Origin: Protaetiibacter sp.
GTDB lineage: Bacteria; Actinomycetota; Actinomycetes; Actinomycetales; Microbacteriaceae
Direction of reading: 5' to 3'
Assembly: GCA_030150265.1 (NCBI GenBank)
Contig: JASLGG010000032.1
Coordinates: 62,001-126,000, forward strand
DNA: 64,000 nucleotides
Below, piece after piece: positions 40,288 through 48,898 of this stretch; the first letter of the stretch is position 1, and every line of letters begins with the position of its first letter. The position numbers and the translations under genes were made by a program. A model generated the notes under the pieces. That model worked only from the letters and a program-made list of their open reading frames with translations. It was not told where the DNA came from and did not search any database.

Positions 40288-42444
40288 ATGACCTCGCTCA
40301 CCTCCCCCGCGGCCGCTCCGGCGGCCCCGCGCAGCGGCGGCAGCCGGGCGCCCCGCGGTGCGTTCTCGTGGCGACAGCTGTGGCAGGCGCTGCCCGGGGC
40401 GCTCCGCAAGCTCGACCCCCGCGTGCAGTGGCGCAACCCCGTGATGCTCCTCGTGTGGGCGGGCGCCGTGCTCACCACGGCCCTCGCGATCGCCGAGCCC
40501 TTCCTCGGCGGCCCCACGGCATCCGGCGGCGCGGCGGTCCCGGCGGTGTTCACGGCGGTCATCGCCGGATGGCTGTGGCTCACCGTGCTGTTCGCGAACC
40601 TCGCCGAGGCGGTCGCGGAGGGGCGCGGCAAGGCGCAGGCCGACTCGCTGCGCCGCACCCGCACCTCGACTCTCGCCCACCGGGTCGCCGGGTACGACCC
40701 CGCCGATGCGGGCGCCGAGCGCACCCCATCGCACGACGTGGCATCCGCCGAGCTCGTGCTCGGGGACGTCGTGGTGGTGAGCGCGGGCGAGCTGATCCCC
40801 GGCGACGGCGACATCGTGTGGGGCATCGCCTCGGTCGACGAGTCGGCCATCACGGGGGAGTCGGCGCCCGTGGTGCGGGAGTCGGGCGGCGACCGAAGCG
40901 CCGTCACGGGCGGCACGCGCGTGCTGTCCGACCGGATCGTGGTGCGCATCACCTCGAAGCCGGGCGAGACCTTCGTCGACCGGATGATCGCGCTCGTCGA
41001 GGGCGCCTCCCGGCAGAAGACGCCCAACGAGATCGCGCTCGGCATCCTGCTCGCGGGCCTGTCGATCGTGTTCGTGGTCGTCGCGCTCACGCTCGACCCG
41101 ATCGCCTCCTTCGCGGCGAGCCCGGTGAGCGTCACGGTGCTCGTGGCGCTGCTCGTGTGCCTCATCCCCACGACGATCGGCGCGCTGCTGTCCGCCATCG
41201 GCATCGCGGGCATGGACCGGCTCGTGCAGCGCAACGTGCTCGCGATGTCGGGCCGCGCGGTCGAGGCGGCGGGCGACGTGACGACGCTGCTGCTCGACAA
41301 GACGGGCACCATCACCTACGGCAACCGCCGCGCGAGCGCCTTCGTGCCGGTGGGCGGGCTACCGGATGCCGAGCTCATCCGGGCCGCGGCCCTCGCCTCC
41401 CTCGCCGACCCGACGCCCGAGGGCAGCTCGATCGTCGAGCTCGCGCGCGCCGAGGGGGTCGACCCGGGTGCCGCGCCGGGCGAGATCGTGCCGTTCACGG
41501 CCCAGACCCGGATGTCGGGCCTCGACCTGCCCGACGGCACGCGCATCCGCAAGGGCGCCGCCTCGGCGGTCGTCGCCTGGCTCGACGCGGAGGGGGCGCG
41601 GCTGCCCTCGAGCGTCGTGGCGGAGCTCGACGATCACGTCGAGCACATCTCCCGCTCGGGAGGCACCCCGCTCGCGGTGGCGCGGACGGCCGCGACCGGC
41701 GGGGGCGAGCTGCTCGGCGTCGTGCACCTCAAGGACGTCGTCAAGGAGGGGCTCTCGGAGCGGTTCGCGGAGCTGCGCGCGATGGGCATCCGCACCGTCA
41801 TGATCACGGGCGACAACCCGCTCACGGCCGCCGCGATCGCCACGGAGGCGGGCGTCGACGACTACCTCGCCGAGGCGACGCCCGAGGACAAGCTCGCCCT
41901 CATCCGCCGTGAGCAGGAGGGCGGCGCCCTCGTCGCCATGACGGGCGACGGCACCAACGACGCCCCGGCGCTCGCGCAGGCGGATGTCGGGGTCGCCATG
42001 AACACCGGAACCTCGGCCGCGAAGGAGGCCGGCAACATGGTCGACCTCGACTCCGACCCCACGAAGCTCATCGACATCGTGCGGATCGGCAAGCAGCTGC
42101 TCATCACGCGCGGCGCGCTCACGACCTTCTCGATCGCCAACGACATCGCCAAGTACTTCGCGATCATCCCCGCGATGTTCATGGGCGTCTACCCCGGGCT
42201 CGCGGCGCTCAACGTCATGGGCCTGCACTCGCCCGCCTCGGCGGTGCTCAGCGCGATCGTGTTCAACGCCCTCGTGATCGTCGCGCTCATCCCGCTCGCG
42301 CTCCGCGGCGTGCGCTACCGCGCGGCCGGCGCCTCGAGCATCCTCGGCCGCAACCTGCTCGTCTACGGGCTCGGCGGCATCCTCGCCCCCTTCGCCGGGA
42401 TCTGGCTCATCGACCTCGTCGTGCGCCTCATCCCCGGATTCTGA
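40288..42444 (+). CDS. kdpB: Potassium-transporting ATPase ATP-binding subunit B
   Basis: A 718-residue P-type ATPase. An N-terminal Pro/Ala-rich extension of about 35 residues precedes the core. Motifs seen are the actuator AITGES, the phosphorylation site DKTGT (Asp337) and the hinge MTGDGTNDAPALAQADVG, with membrane helices including LLVCLIPTTIGALLSAIG. It hydrolyses ATP to drive high-affinity K+ uptake through KdpA. It lies between kdpA and kdpC in the operon. Confidence 0.97.
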   Translation: MTSLTSPAAAPAAPRSGGSRAPRGAFSWRQLWQALPGALRKLDPRVQWRNPVMLLVWAGAVLTTALAIAEPFLGGPTASGGAAVPAVFTAVIAGWLWLTVLFANLAEAVAEGRGKAQADSLRRTRTSTLAHRVAGYDPADAGAERTPSHDVASAELVLGDVVVVSAGELIPGDGDIVWGIASVDESAITGESAPVVRESGGDRSAVTGGTRVLSDRIVVRITSKPGETFVDRMIALVEGASRQKTPNEIALGILLAGLSIVFVVVALTLDPIASFAASPVSVTVLVALLVCLIPTTIGALLSAIGIAGMDRLVQRNVLAMSGRAVEAAGDVTTLLLDKTGTITYGNRRASAFVPVGGLPDAELIRAAALASLADPTPEGSSIVELARAEGVDPGAAPGEIVPFTAQTRMSGLDLPDGTRIRKGAASAVVAWLDAEGARLPSSVVAELDDHVEHISRSGGTPLAVARTAATGGGELLGVVHLKDVVKEGLSERFAELRAMGIRTVMITGDNPLTAAAIATEAGVDDYLAEATPEDKLALIRREQEGGALVAMTGDGTNDAPALAQADVGVAMNTGTSAAKEAGNMVDLDSDPTKLIDIVRIGKQLLITRGALTTFSIANDIAKYFAIIPAMFMGVYPGLAALNVMGLHSPASAVLSAIVFNALVIVALIPLALRGVRYRAAGASSILGRNLLVYGLGGILAPFAGIWLIDLVVRLIPGF

Positions 42445-42463
42445 CCGGCCATCGGAGGACACC

Positions 42464-43087
42464 GTGAACGCATCCACCCGCTTCCCCGGCCGCACCTTCT
42501 GGGTCGCGGTCCGCACGATGCTGCTCCTCACCCTCGTGCTGGGCGTCGGCTACACGCTCGTGATCACCGGCGTCGGTCAGCTGCTGCTGCCGGCGCAGGC
42601 GAACGGCTCGCTCGTGCGCGACGCGCACGGTCAGGTCGTCGGATCGGCGCTGCTCGGCCAGAGCTTCCTCGGGGCGGACGGCGCCCCGCTCCCGCAGTAC
42701 TTCCAGCCGCGTCCCTCGGCGGCGGGCGACGGCTACGACGGGGCGGCGTCGTCGGGCTCCAACCTCGGGCCGGAGAACCCCGAGCTGGCGTCCGCGATCG
42801 AGCAGCGCCGCGCGCAGATCGCGGCCTTCGACGGCGTGCGGCCCGACGAGGTGCCGCCGGATGCGCTCACGGCCTCCGGCTCCGGCCTCGACCCGCACAT
42901 CAGCCCCGCCTATGCCGCCATCCAGGTGGGGCGGGTCGCGCGGGCGCGCGGGCTGGACGTGGCGCAGGTGCGCGAGCTCGTGGCCCAGCACACCCGGGGT
43001 CGCGATCTGGGCTTCCTCGGGGAGCCGGTCGTCAACGTGCTAGAACTCAACCAGGCGCTCGACGAGATCCGCGGGCGGGAGGGCTGA
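42464..43087 (+). CDS. kdpC: Potassium-transporting ATPase subunit C
   Basis: A 207-residue protein with one N-terminal membrane helix (about 15-38, MLLLTLVLGVGYTLVITGVGQ) and an extracytoplasmic domain with the conserved GQSFLG ... YFQPRPSA, SSGSNLGPENPEL and ASGSGLDPHISPAYA blocks. KdpC stabilises the complex near the K+ entry. The GTG start follows GGAGG. Two bases separate it from kdpD. Confidence 0.96.
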   Translation: MNASTRFPGRTFWVAVRTMLLLTLVLGVGYTLVITGVGQLLLPAQANGSLVRDAHGQVVGSALLGQSFLGADGAPLPQYFQPRPSAAGDGYDGAASSGSNLGPENPELASAIEQRRAQIAAFDGVRPDEVPPDALTASGSGLDPHISPAYAAIQVGRVARARGLDVAQVRELVAQHTRGRDLGFLGEPVVNVLELNQALDEIRGREG

Positions 43088-43089
43088 CC

Positions 43090-45594
43090 ATGGCCGCACG
43101 GGGTCGACTCCGGGTGCTCCTGGGCGCGGCCCCGGGCGTCGGCAAGACCTACGCCATGCTCGAGGAGGGGCGCCGTCTCGAAGCATCCGGTCGCGACGTC
43201 GTGGTCGCGATCGTCGAGACGCACGGTCGCGCCGCGACCGCCGCGATGGCGGAGGGGCTCGAGTCGGTGCCGCGGCACGTCGTGGAGCACCGGGGCGTGC
43301 GGCTCGCCGAGCTCGACCTCGACGCGGTCCTCACGCGGCATCCGGACGTCGCCCTCGTCGACGAGCTCGCCCACACCAACGCTCCCGGCTCGCGCAACGC
43401 CAAGCGCTGGGAGGACGTGCAGGAGCTGCTCGCCGCGGGCGTCGACGTGATCTCGACCGTCAACATCCAGCACATCGAGTCGCTCAACGACGTCGTGGAG
43501 CAGATCACCGGCGTGCCGCAGCGCGAGACGATCCCGGATGCCGTGCTGCGCGCCGCCGACCAGGTCGAGGTGGTCGACCTCGCCCCCGAGGCGCTGCGCG
43601 ACCGCCTCTCGGGCGGACTCGTCTATCCGGCCGAGCGCATCGACGCCGCGCTCTCGAACTACTTCCGCCTCGGCAACCTCACCGCGCTGCGCGAGCTCGC
43701 GCTGCTGTGGCTCGCCGACGAGGTCGAGAAGGCGCTCAAGGACTACCGTGCCGCGCACGGCATCGAGGGCACCTGGGAGGCGCGCGAGCGCGTAGTGGTG
43801 ACGCTCACCGGCGGCCCGGAGGGCGAGACGCTGCTGCGCCGCGGCGCGCGCATCGCGGCGCGCTCGGCGGGCGGCGAGCTGCTCGCCGTGCACGTCACGA
43901 CCCAGGACGGCCTGCGCGACGCGAGTCCCGGCGCGCTCGCCCGGCAGCGGGCGCTCGTGGAGCAGCTCGGCGGCAGCTACCACCAGGTCGTCGGCGACGA
44001 CGTTCCCGTGGCGCTCGTGGAGTTCGCCCGGGCGGTCGACGCCACCCAGCTCGTCATCGGCCTGAGCAGGCGCAGCCGGCTGCAGGCGGCGCTGACCGGT
44101 CCCGGCATCGGCGCGACCGTCATCCGTCTCGCCGGCAGCATCGACGTGCACATCGTCAACCACGCCGCGGCGGGCGGGCGGATCGCGCTGCCGCGTCTCG
44201 GCGGCTCGCTCACCTGGCGCCGCCGCGTCGTGGGCTTCGCGCTCGCCGTGCTCGGCGGCCCGCTCCTCACCTGGCTGCTGGTGAGCGCCCGCAGCATCGA
44301 CACCCTCACGAGCGACGTGCTCGCCTACCAGCTGCTCGTCGTGATCGTCGCCCTCGTCGGAGGCATCTGGCCCGCGCTCTTCGCGGCGGTCATGTCGGGG
44401 TTCACCCTCGACTTCTTCTTCGTGCAGCCGTACTTCACCATCACCGTGTCGGCGCCCCTGCACCTGCTGGCCCTCGTGCTCTACGTCGTCATCGCGGTGC
44501 TCGTGAGCGTCGTGGTCGACCGCGCGGCGCGCACCGCCCGTGCCGCGCGCCGTGCCGCGGCCGAGTCGGAGCTCATCCAGACGGTCGCGGGGAGCGTGCT
44601 GCGCGGACAGGGCGCCGTGCAGGCGCTCGTCGAGCGCGCGCGGGAGGCGTTCGGCCTCACCGGCGTGCGCCTGCTGGTGGGCGGCGAGCTCGTCGCGACC
44701 TCGGGCGAGCCCGTCCCCGACGGGCGTCACGGCCAGGTGCCGGTGGGTGAGCGGGGCGTGCTCGAGCTCCACGGCCACGATCTCGCGGCATCCGAGCGGC
44801 GGCTCCTCGCGGTCGTCGTCGCCCAGCTCGACGCCGCGCTCGAGCACAGCGATCTCGCCGAGGTGGCCCAGGGGATCGAGCCGCTCGCGGCATCCGACAA
44901 GGTGCGGGGCGCCCTGCTCTCGGCTCTCAGCCACGATCTGCGGCGCCCGCTGGCCGCCGCGACGGCGGCCGTGAGCGGGCTCCGCGCGACGAGCGGCTCG
45001 CTCAGCCCGGAGGACCGCGACGAGCTCATCGCGACCGCCGACGAGAGCCTCGCGACGCTCGCCTCCCTGCTCACCGACCTGCTCGACGTGAGCCGCCTGC
45101 AGGCGGGCGTGCTGGGCGTCTCGCTCAGCGCCGTCGACCCCGCCGACGTCGTGCTGCCGGCCCTCGACGAGCTCGACCTCGGGCCCGATCGCGTCGAGCT
45201 CGACCTCGCCCCCGGCCTGCCGCCCGTGCTCGCCGACCCGGTGCTGCTGCAGCGCGTCGTCGTCAACCTGCTCGCCAACGCCGCCCGGCACGCGCCGCCC
45301 GGCACACGCGTGCGGATCGCGACGAGCGCCTTCGAGGGGCGCGTCGAGATCCGCGTGATCGACCACGGCCCCGGCATCCCGCCCGACCGTCGCGACGACG
45401 TGTTCGTGCCCTTCCAGCGGCACGGCGACACCGACAACACGGCCGGGCTCGGGCTCGGCCTCGCGCTCTCCAAGGGCTTCGCCGAGGGGATGGGCGGCAC
45501 CCTGGTGCCGGAGGACACGCCCGGAGGCGGCCTCACGATGGTCGTGTCGTTGCCCGTCGCGCGCGGGGCGACGGATGCGGGAGGTGCCGGATGA
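43090..45594 (+). CDS. kdpD: Sensor histidine kinase KdpD
   Basis: An 834-residue sensor. The N-terminal KdpD domain with Walker A-like GAAPGVGKTYAML (about 10-22) and DELAHTNAPGSRN is followed by a universal-stress-type domain (about 235-365). Four membrane helices of DUF4118 type lie at about 380-480, then a GAF-like region. The HisKA box has His615 (ALSHDLRRPLAA) and the ATPase domain has NLLANAARHAP and GLGLGLALSKGF. It senses K+ limitation or osmotic stress and phosphorylates KdpE. Its stop overlaps the kdpE start. Confidence 0.95.
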   Translation: MAARGRLRVLLGAAPGVGKTYAMLEEGRRLEASGRDVVVAIVETHGRAATAAMAEGLESVPRHVVEHRGVRLAELDLDAVLTRHPDVALVDELAHTNAPGSRNAKRWEDVQELLAAGVDVISTVNIQHIESLNDVVEQITGVPQRETIPDAVLRAADQVEVVDLAPEALRDRLSGGLVYPAERIDAALSNYFRLGNLTALRELALLWLADEVEKALKDYRAAHGIEGTWEARERVVVTLTGGPEGETLLRRGARIAARSAGGELLAVHVTTQDGLRDASPGALARQRALVEQLGGSYHQVVGDDVPVALVEFARAVDATQLVIGLSRRSRLQAALTGPGIGATVIRLAGSIDVHIVNHAAAGGRIALPRLGGSLTWRRRVVGFALAVLGGPLLTWLLVSARSIDTLTSDVLAYQLLVVIVALVGGIWPALFAAVMSGFTLDFFFVQPYFTITVSAPLHLLALVLYVVIAVLVSVVVDRAARTARAARRAAAESELIQTVAGSVLRGQGAVQALVERAREAFGLTGVRLLVGGELVATSGEPVPDGRHGQVPVGERGVLELHGHDLAASERRLLAVVVAQLDAALEHSDLAEVAQGIEPLAASDKVRGALLSALSHDLRRPLAAATAAVSGLRATSGSLSPEDRDELIATADESLATLASLLTDLLDVSRLQAGVLGVSLSAVDPADVVLPALDELDLGPDRVELDLAPGLPPVLADPVLLQRVVVNLLANAARHAPPGTRVRIATSAFEGRVEIRVIDHGPGIPPDRRDDVFVPFQRHGDTDNTAGLGLGLALSKGFAEGMGGTLVPEDTPGGGLTMVVSLPVARGATDAGGAG

Positions 45595-46286
45595 GAATCC
45601 TCATCGCGGACGACGACCCCCAGATCCTGCGGGCCCTCCGCATCACCCTCGGCGCGAAGGGCTACGAGGTCGTGACCGCCGCGGACGGGCCGGAGGCGAT
45701 CTCGGCGGCCGTCGACCACCGGCCCGACATCGTCATGATCGACCTCGGCATGCCGCGCCTCGACGGCGTGCAGGTCATCGAGGCGATCCGCGGCTGGTCG
45801 AGCGCGCCGATCCTGGTCGTCTCGGGCCGCACCGGCGCCGCCGACAAGGTGGAGGCGCTCGACGCGGGCGCCGACGACTACGTGACCAAGCCGTTCTCCA
45901 TCGACGAGCTGCTGGCGCGCATCCGGGCCCTCACCCGGCGCCTCGCGCCCGACGAGACCGATCCCGTGGTGCGCCTCGGCGACGTGACCGTCGACCTCGC
46001 GGCGCGCAGCGTGGTGAAGGCCACGCCGGACGGGCCCCGCCACATCCGCCTCACCCCGACCGAGTGGCAGGTGCTCGAGCTGCTCATCCGGCACCCGGGC
46101 AAGCTCGTCACGCGGCAGACGCTGCTCACCGCGATCTGGGGATCCGAGCACGTGACCGACACCGGCTATCTTCGACTGTATCTCTCGCAGCTCCGCAAGA
46201 AGCTCGAGCCCGATCCGGGGCGCCCCCGCTACCTCCTCACCGAGGCGGGCATGGGGTACCGACTGCAGCTTCCGGACGGTGCCTGA
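45591..46286 (+). CDS. kdpE: Response regulator KdpE
   Basis: A 231-residue OmpR/PhoB-type regulator. The receiver domain has acidic residues DDD at 7-9, phospho-acceptor Asp51 (MIDLGMPR) and Lys in VTKPFS. The C-terminal winged helix has RLTPTEWQVLELLIRHPGK and YLRLYLSQLRKKLE. It activates the kdp operon; the ATG overlaps the end of kdpD, so kinase and regulator are made in a coupled way. Its place downstream of kdpFABC means the operon is probably self-amplifying. Confidence 0.95.
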   Translation: MRILIADDDPQILRALRITLGAKGYEVVTAADGPEAISAAVDHRPDIVMIDLGMPRLDGVQVIEAIRGWSSAPILVVSGRTGAADKVEALDAGADDYVTKPFSIDELLARIRALTRRLAPDETDPVVRLGDVTVDLAARSVVKATPDGPRHIRLTPTEWQVLELLIRHPGKLVTRQTLLTAIWGSEHVTDTGYLRLYLSQLRKKLEPDPGRPRYLLTEAGMGYRLQLPDGA

Positions 46287-46298
46287 ACGGAGGTCCCG

Positions 46299-47324
46299 GT
46301 GCCCCTCATCGACAACGGCGTCTATCGCGACGGCGTGCGCGTTCAGACGCCCGGCAGCCTCGACGAGACCTACGAGCTCACCGAGGCGGAGGGCGGGATG
46401 GCGTGGATCGGGCTCTACCGGCCCACGGATGCCGAGCTCGACTCCGTCGCGGTCGAGTTCGGGCTGCACCACCTCGCCGTCGAGGACGCGCGGAAGGGCC
46501 ACCAGCGCGCCAAGCTCGAGCACTACGGGCACACCCTGTTCCTCGCCCTGCGCCCGGCGCGCTACCTCGACGACGACGAGCGCGTCGAGTTCGGCGAGCT
46601 GCACGTGTTCGCGGGGGACGACTTCGTGGTCACCATCCGGCACTCCGAGGTGCCCGACCTCTCGCTCGTGCGTGCGCGGCTCGAGAGGAGCCCCGAGCTG
46701 CTCGCCCGCGGGCCGGCGGCCGTGCTCTACGCGGTGCTCGACCAGGTGGTCGACGACTACCTCCCGGTGATGGCGGGGCTCGAGGACGACATCGACGAGA
46801 TCGAGGACCAGCTCTTCGGCGACGACGACGATGAGGCGGTCGCGCGGCGCATCTACGACCTCTCGCGGGAGGTCGTGAGCTTCCAGCGGGCCGTGCATCC
46901 GCTCGTCGAGATGCTCGAGGGGCTGCTGCGCGACGGCGACGGCGTCGAGCACGAGAGCGGCGAGCACAGCGGCGGCGACCTCGAGCTGCGTCGCGCGCTG
47001 CGGGACGTGCTCGACCACGTGCACCGCATCGTGGACCGCGCCGACGCCTACCGCGCGCTGCTCGACAACGCGCTCCAGGTGCAGTCGACGCTCGTGACGC
47101 GCGCGATGACCCGCACGAGCATCGAGCAGAACGAGCAGATGAAGAAGATCAGCGCCTGGGCGGCGATCCTCTTCGCGCCGAGTCTCATCGGGGCGATCTA
47201 CGGCATGAACTTCCACGAGATGCCCGAGCTGTCGTGGCCCCTCGGCTACCCCTTCGCCCTGGGACTCATGCTGATGCTCGCGCTCACGCTCTACACGGTG
47301 TTCAAGCGCAAGAACTGGCTGTGA
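46299..47324 (+). CDS. CorA-family magnesium/cobalt transporter
   Basis: A 341-residue protein with the CorA plan. A large cytoplasmic N-terminal domain has LHHLAVEDARKGHQRAK and an acidic DDIDEIEDQLFGDDDDE stretch on the stalk helix. Two C-terminal membrane helices are joined by the signature YGMNF. The sequence ends in KRKNWL. It forms a pentameric channel for Mg2+ or related divalent ions. The GTG start has CGGAGG upstream, and the gene begins 12 bp after kdpE, so it may be co-expressed with the potassium system. Confidence 0.93.
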   Translation: MPLIDNGVYRDGVRVQTPGSLDETYELTEAEGGMAWIGLYRPTDAELDSVAVEFGLHHLAVEDARKGHQRAKLEHYGHTLFLALRPARYLDDDERVEFGELHVFAGDDFVVTIRHSEVPDLSLVRARLERSPELLARGPAAVLYAVLDQVVDDYLPVMAGLEDDIDEIEDQLFGDDDDEAVARRIYDLSREVVSFQRAVHPLVEMLEGLLRDGDGVEHESGEHSGGDLELRRALRDVLDHVHRIVDRADAYRALLDNALQVQSTLVTRAMTRTSIEQNEQMKKISAWAAILFAPSLIGAIYGMNFHEMPELSWPLGYPFALGLMLMLALTLYTVFKRKNWL

Positions 47325-47344
47325 GCGGCCGGTCCTCCACCGCT

Positions 47345-47361
47345 CCGCCCGTCTCGGGCGG
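47345..47361 (+). terminator. Terminator hairpin after the kdp-corA block
   Basis: CCGCCCG-TCT-CGGGCGG, a perfect 7-bp stem, lies 20 bp after the CorA stop. Confidence 0.6.
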
Positions 47362-47426
47362 TCGTCGGATGCGCGTCTGACACAATCGCAGGGAAGCCGC
47401 CTCGGCGTGGAACCAAGGAGAGCCGC

Positions 47427-48254
47427 ATGACCACCACCCCTCCCGAGCAGTCCCCGGCGCACGAGACCGCCGCCGCCCCGCGGCGCTCGCGGGCCGCCAC
47501 CCTCTCGCTCTCGCTCGCGATCGGCGCACTCGTCGCGGCTGCCGTCCTCGGCGGGTACTTCATCATCGCGGGCGACCAGGCCAACATCGCGGGCCGGGCG
47601 TGGCTCACGCTGCTGCTCGTCGGCTTCTTCGCGGGCGCGGTGGTGCTCGACGCCCAGGTGGGCGACGGGCCGAACCGCTGGTACGTGCCGGCGTCGACCA
47701 TCGTCAACGTCGTTCTCGTCGCGATCGGGCTCCTCAAGCTCTGGAACGGATGGCTCCAGCCGGCCGACACCGCCGATCCCGTCACGTGGATCGTGCAGGG
47801 CGGACGCCTGCTGCTCATCGTGATCCTGCTGCGTCTCGTGCTGTTCTTCACCCAGCTCTACGGGCTGCGATTCGTGACCCGTGCCCGGTCGCAGATCGGC
47901 CGCGTCATGGCGGTCGTCACGATCGCGCTCGTCTGGGTCGCGGCGCTCGTGCTCGTCATCCCGGCCGCCTTCCCGGAGCACGCCTGGCCGGACTGGTGGT
48001 GGCGCGTGGCGGGGGCGGCCACCCTCGTGGCGGTGGTGACCACCGTCATCCCGCTCCTCATCCGCGCGTTCGAGCCGAAGCAGCCGAAGCCCGCCGCGCC
48101 GGCCCCGCAGCAGTACACGGCCCCCCAGTACGCCCAGCAGCCCTACCCGCCCGGATACGCACCGCAGGCGGTGCCGGCGCCGCCCGTGCCTCCGGTCGCG
48201 CCGGCGCCGCCCGCCGCGCCGTCGTCGCCGGACGGAGTGGTCCCGCCGCAGTAG
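47427..48254 (+). CDS. Six-helix membrane protein with Pro-rich tail, function unknown
   Basis: A 275-residue protein. The N-terminus (about 1-25) is polar with RRSR. Six hydrophobic segments follow (about 25-50, 58-77, 92-112, 128-150, 160-185, 192-213), and the C-terminus is a Pro/Ala/Tyr-rich tail with repeated APQQYTAPQYAQQPYPPGY-like units that is probably disordered and cytoplasmic. No transporter or enzyme motif is seen. An AAGGAGAG ribosome-binding site precedes the ATG. Confidence 0.7.
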   Translation: MTTTPPEQSPAHETAAAPRRSRAATLSLSLAIGALVAAAVLGGYFIIAGDQANIAGRAWLTLLLVGFFAGAVVLDAQVGDGPNRWYVPASTIVNVVLVAIGLLKLWNGWLQPADTADPVTWIVQGGRLLLIVILLRLVLFFTQLYGLRFVTRARSQIGRVMAVVTIALVWVAALVLVIPAAFPEHAWPDWWWRVAGAATLVAVVTTVIPLLIRAFEPKQPKPAAPAPQQYTAPQYAQQPYPPGYAPQAVPAPPVPPVAPAPPAAPSSPDGVVPPQ

Positions 48255-48294
48255 CGCCGGCGGCAGGAGCGCCGCGGGTCGGAATCGCGCGGAC

Positions 48295-48810
48295 TCAGTC
48301 GCCGGTGTAGTCGCTCAGCTCGTCACGGAGCGATTGCAGGGCGCGCGAGCGGGCGACGCCGCGCAGGGGTGCGGTGTGCCCGCGCCCCGGCACCGCGGCG
48401 GCGGTCGCGGCGATCTCGCCGAGCGCCTGCGCGCGCGCCTCGTCGATGGTCGCGGCGACCGCGTCCTCGTCGTCCGCGAGACGGCGCAGCTCGACGGCGA
48501 CGCCGCGCAGCACCTTCTCGCGCAGTCGCAGCGCCTCGGCATCGGCCGCACGGTAGTCGGCGGCGAAGCGCGCGCGGCCCTTGCGCTTCGCGGTGCGGGA
48601 GCGCACCTTGGCGAGGCGATCGGCATCCGTCTCCGCCTCGACCGCGAGCAGCTCGAACTCGGCGCCCACGGCGGCGGCGTACCACGCGGCGTCGAAGTCC
48701 GCGGCGTCGCGCAGGGCGCGCACGAGCATGAGGTTCTTCACCGACTGCCGCACGGCGGCGCGCGCCACGAGCGTCGCGTCGGAGGTCATGTCGGCGAGGC
48801 GCGCGGGCAC
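48295..48810 (-). CDS. Conserved protein of unknown function, paralogue B
   Basis: A 171-residue helical, Ala/Arg-rich protein closely related to the protein encoded at 37742-38299, including the ADFDAAWYAAAVGAE block and the IDEARAQALGEIAATAAAVP region. The GTG at 48810 is chosen because a TAAGCT hexamer on the minus strand ends just before it and because the extra seven residues (VPARLAD) align with the paralogue; ATG 48789 is the alternative. It lacks signal or membrane segments. I do not recognise the family. Confidence 0.72.
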   Translation of the reverse strand: MPARLADMTSDATLVARAAVRQSVKNLMLVRALRDAADFDAAWYAAAVGAEFELLAVEAETDADRLAKVRSRTAKRKGRARFAADYRAADAEALRLREKVLRGVAVELRRLADDEDAVAATIDEARAQALGEIAATAAAVPGRGHTAPLRGVARSRALQSLRDELSDYTGD

Positions 48811-48815
48811 GATTG

Positions 48816-48821
48816 AGCTTA
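48816..48821 (-). promoter_or_regulatory. -10 hexamer TAAGCT of paralogue B (leaderless)
   Basis: Read on the minus strand, TAAGCT is followed by five bases and then the GTG at 48810. Confidence 0.45.
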
Positions 48822-48836
48822 TCGAGGCCCGCGCTC

Positions 48837-48866
48837 GGGGGCAGGGCTCCGGAGAGCCCCGCCCCC
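48837..48866 (-). terminator. Terminator hairpin after the surface-protein gene
   Basis: GGGGGC-A-GGGCTC, loop CGGA, GAGCCC-C-GCCCCC: a 12-bp stem with one mismatch, 33 bp beyond the stop of the surface protein in its direction of transcription. Confidence 0.8.
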
Positions 48867-48898
48867 GGCCGCCCGCGGGCGGCGGGTCGTCGCAGCTG

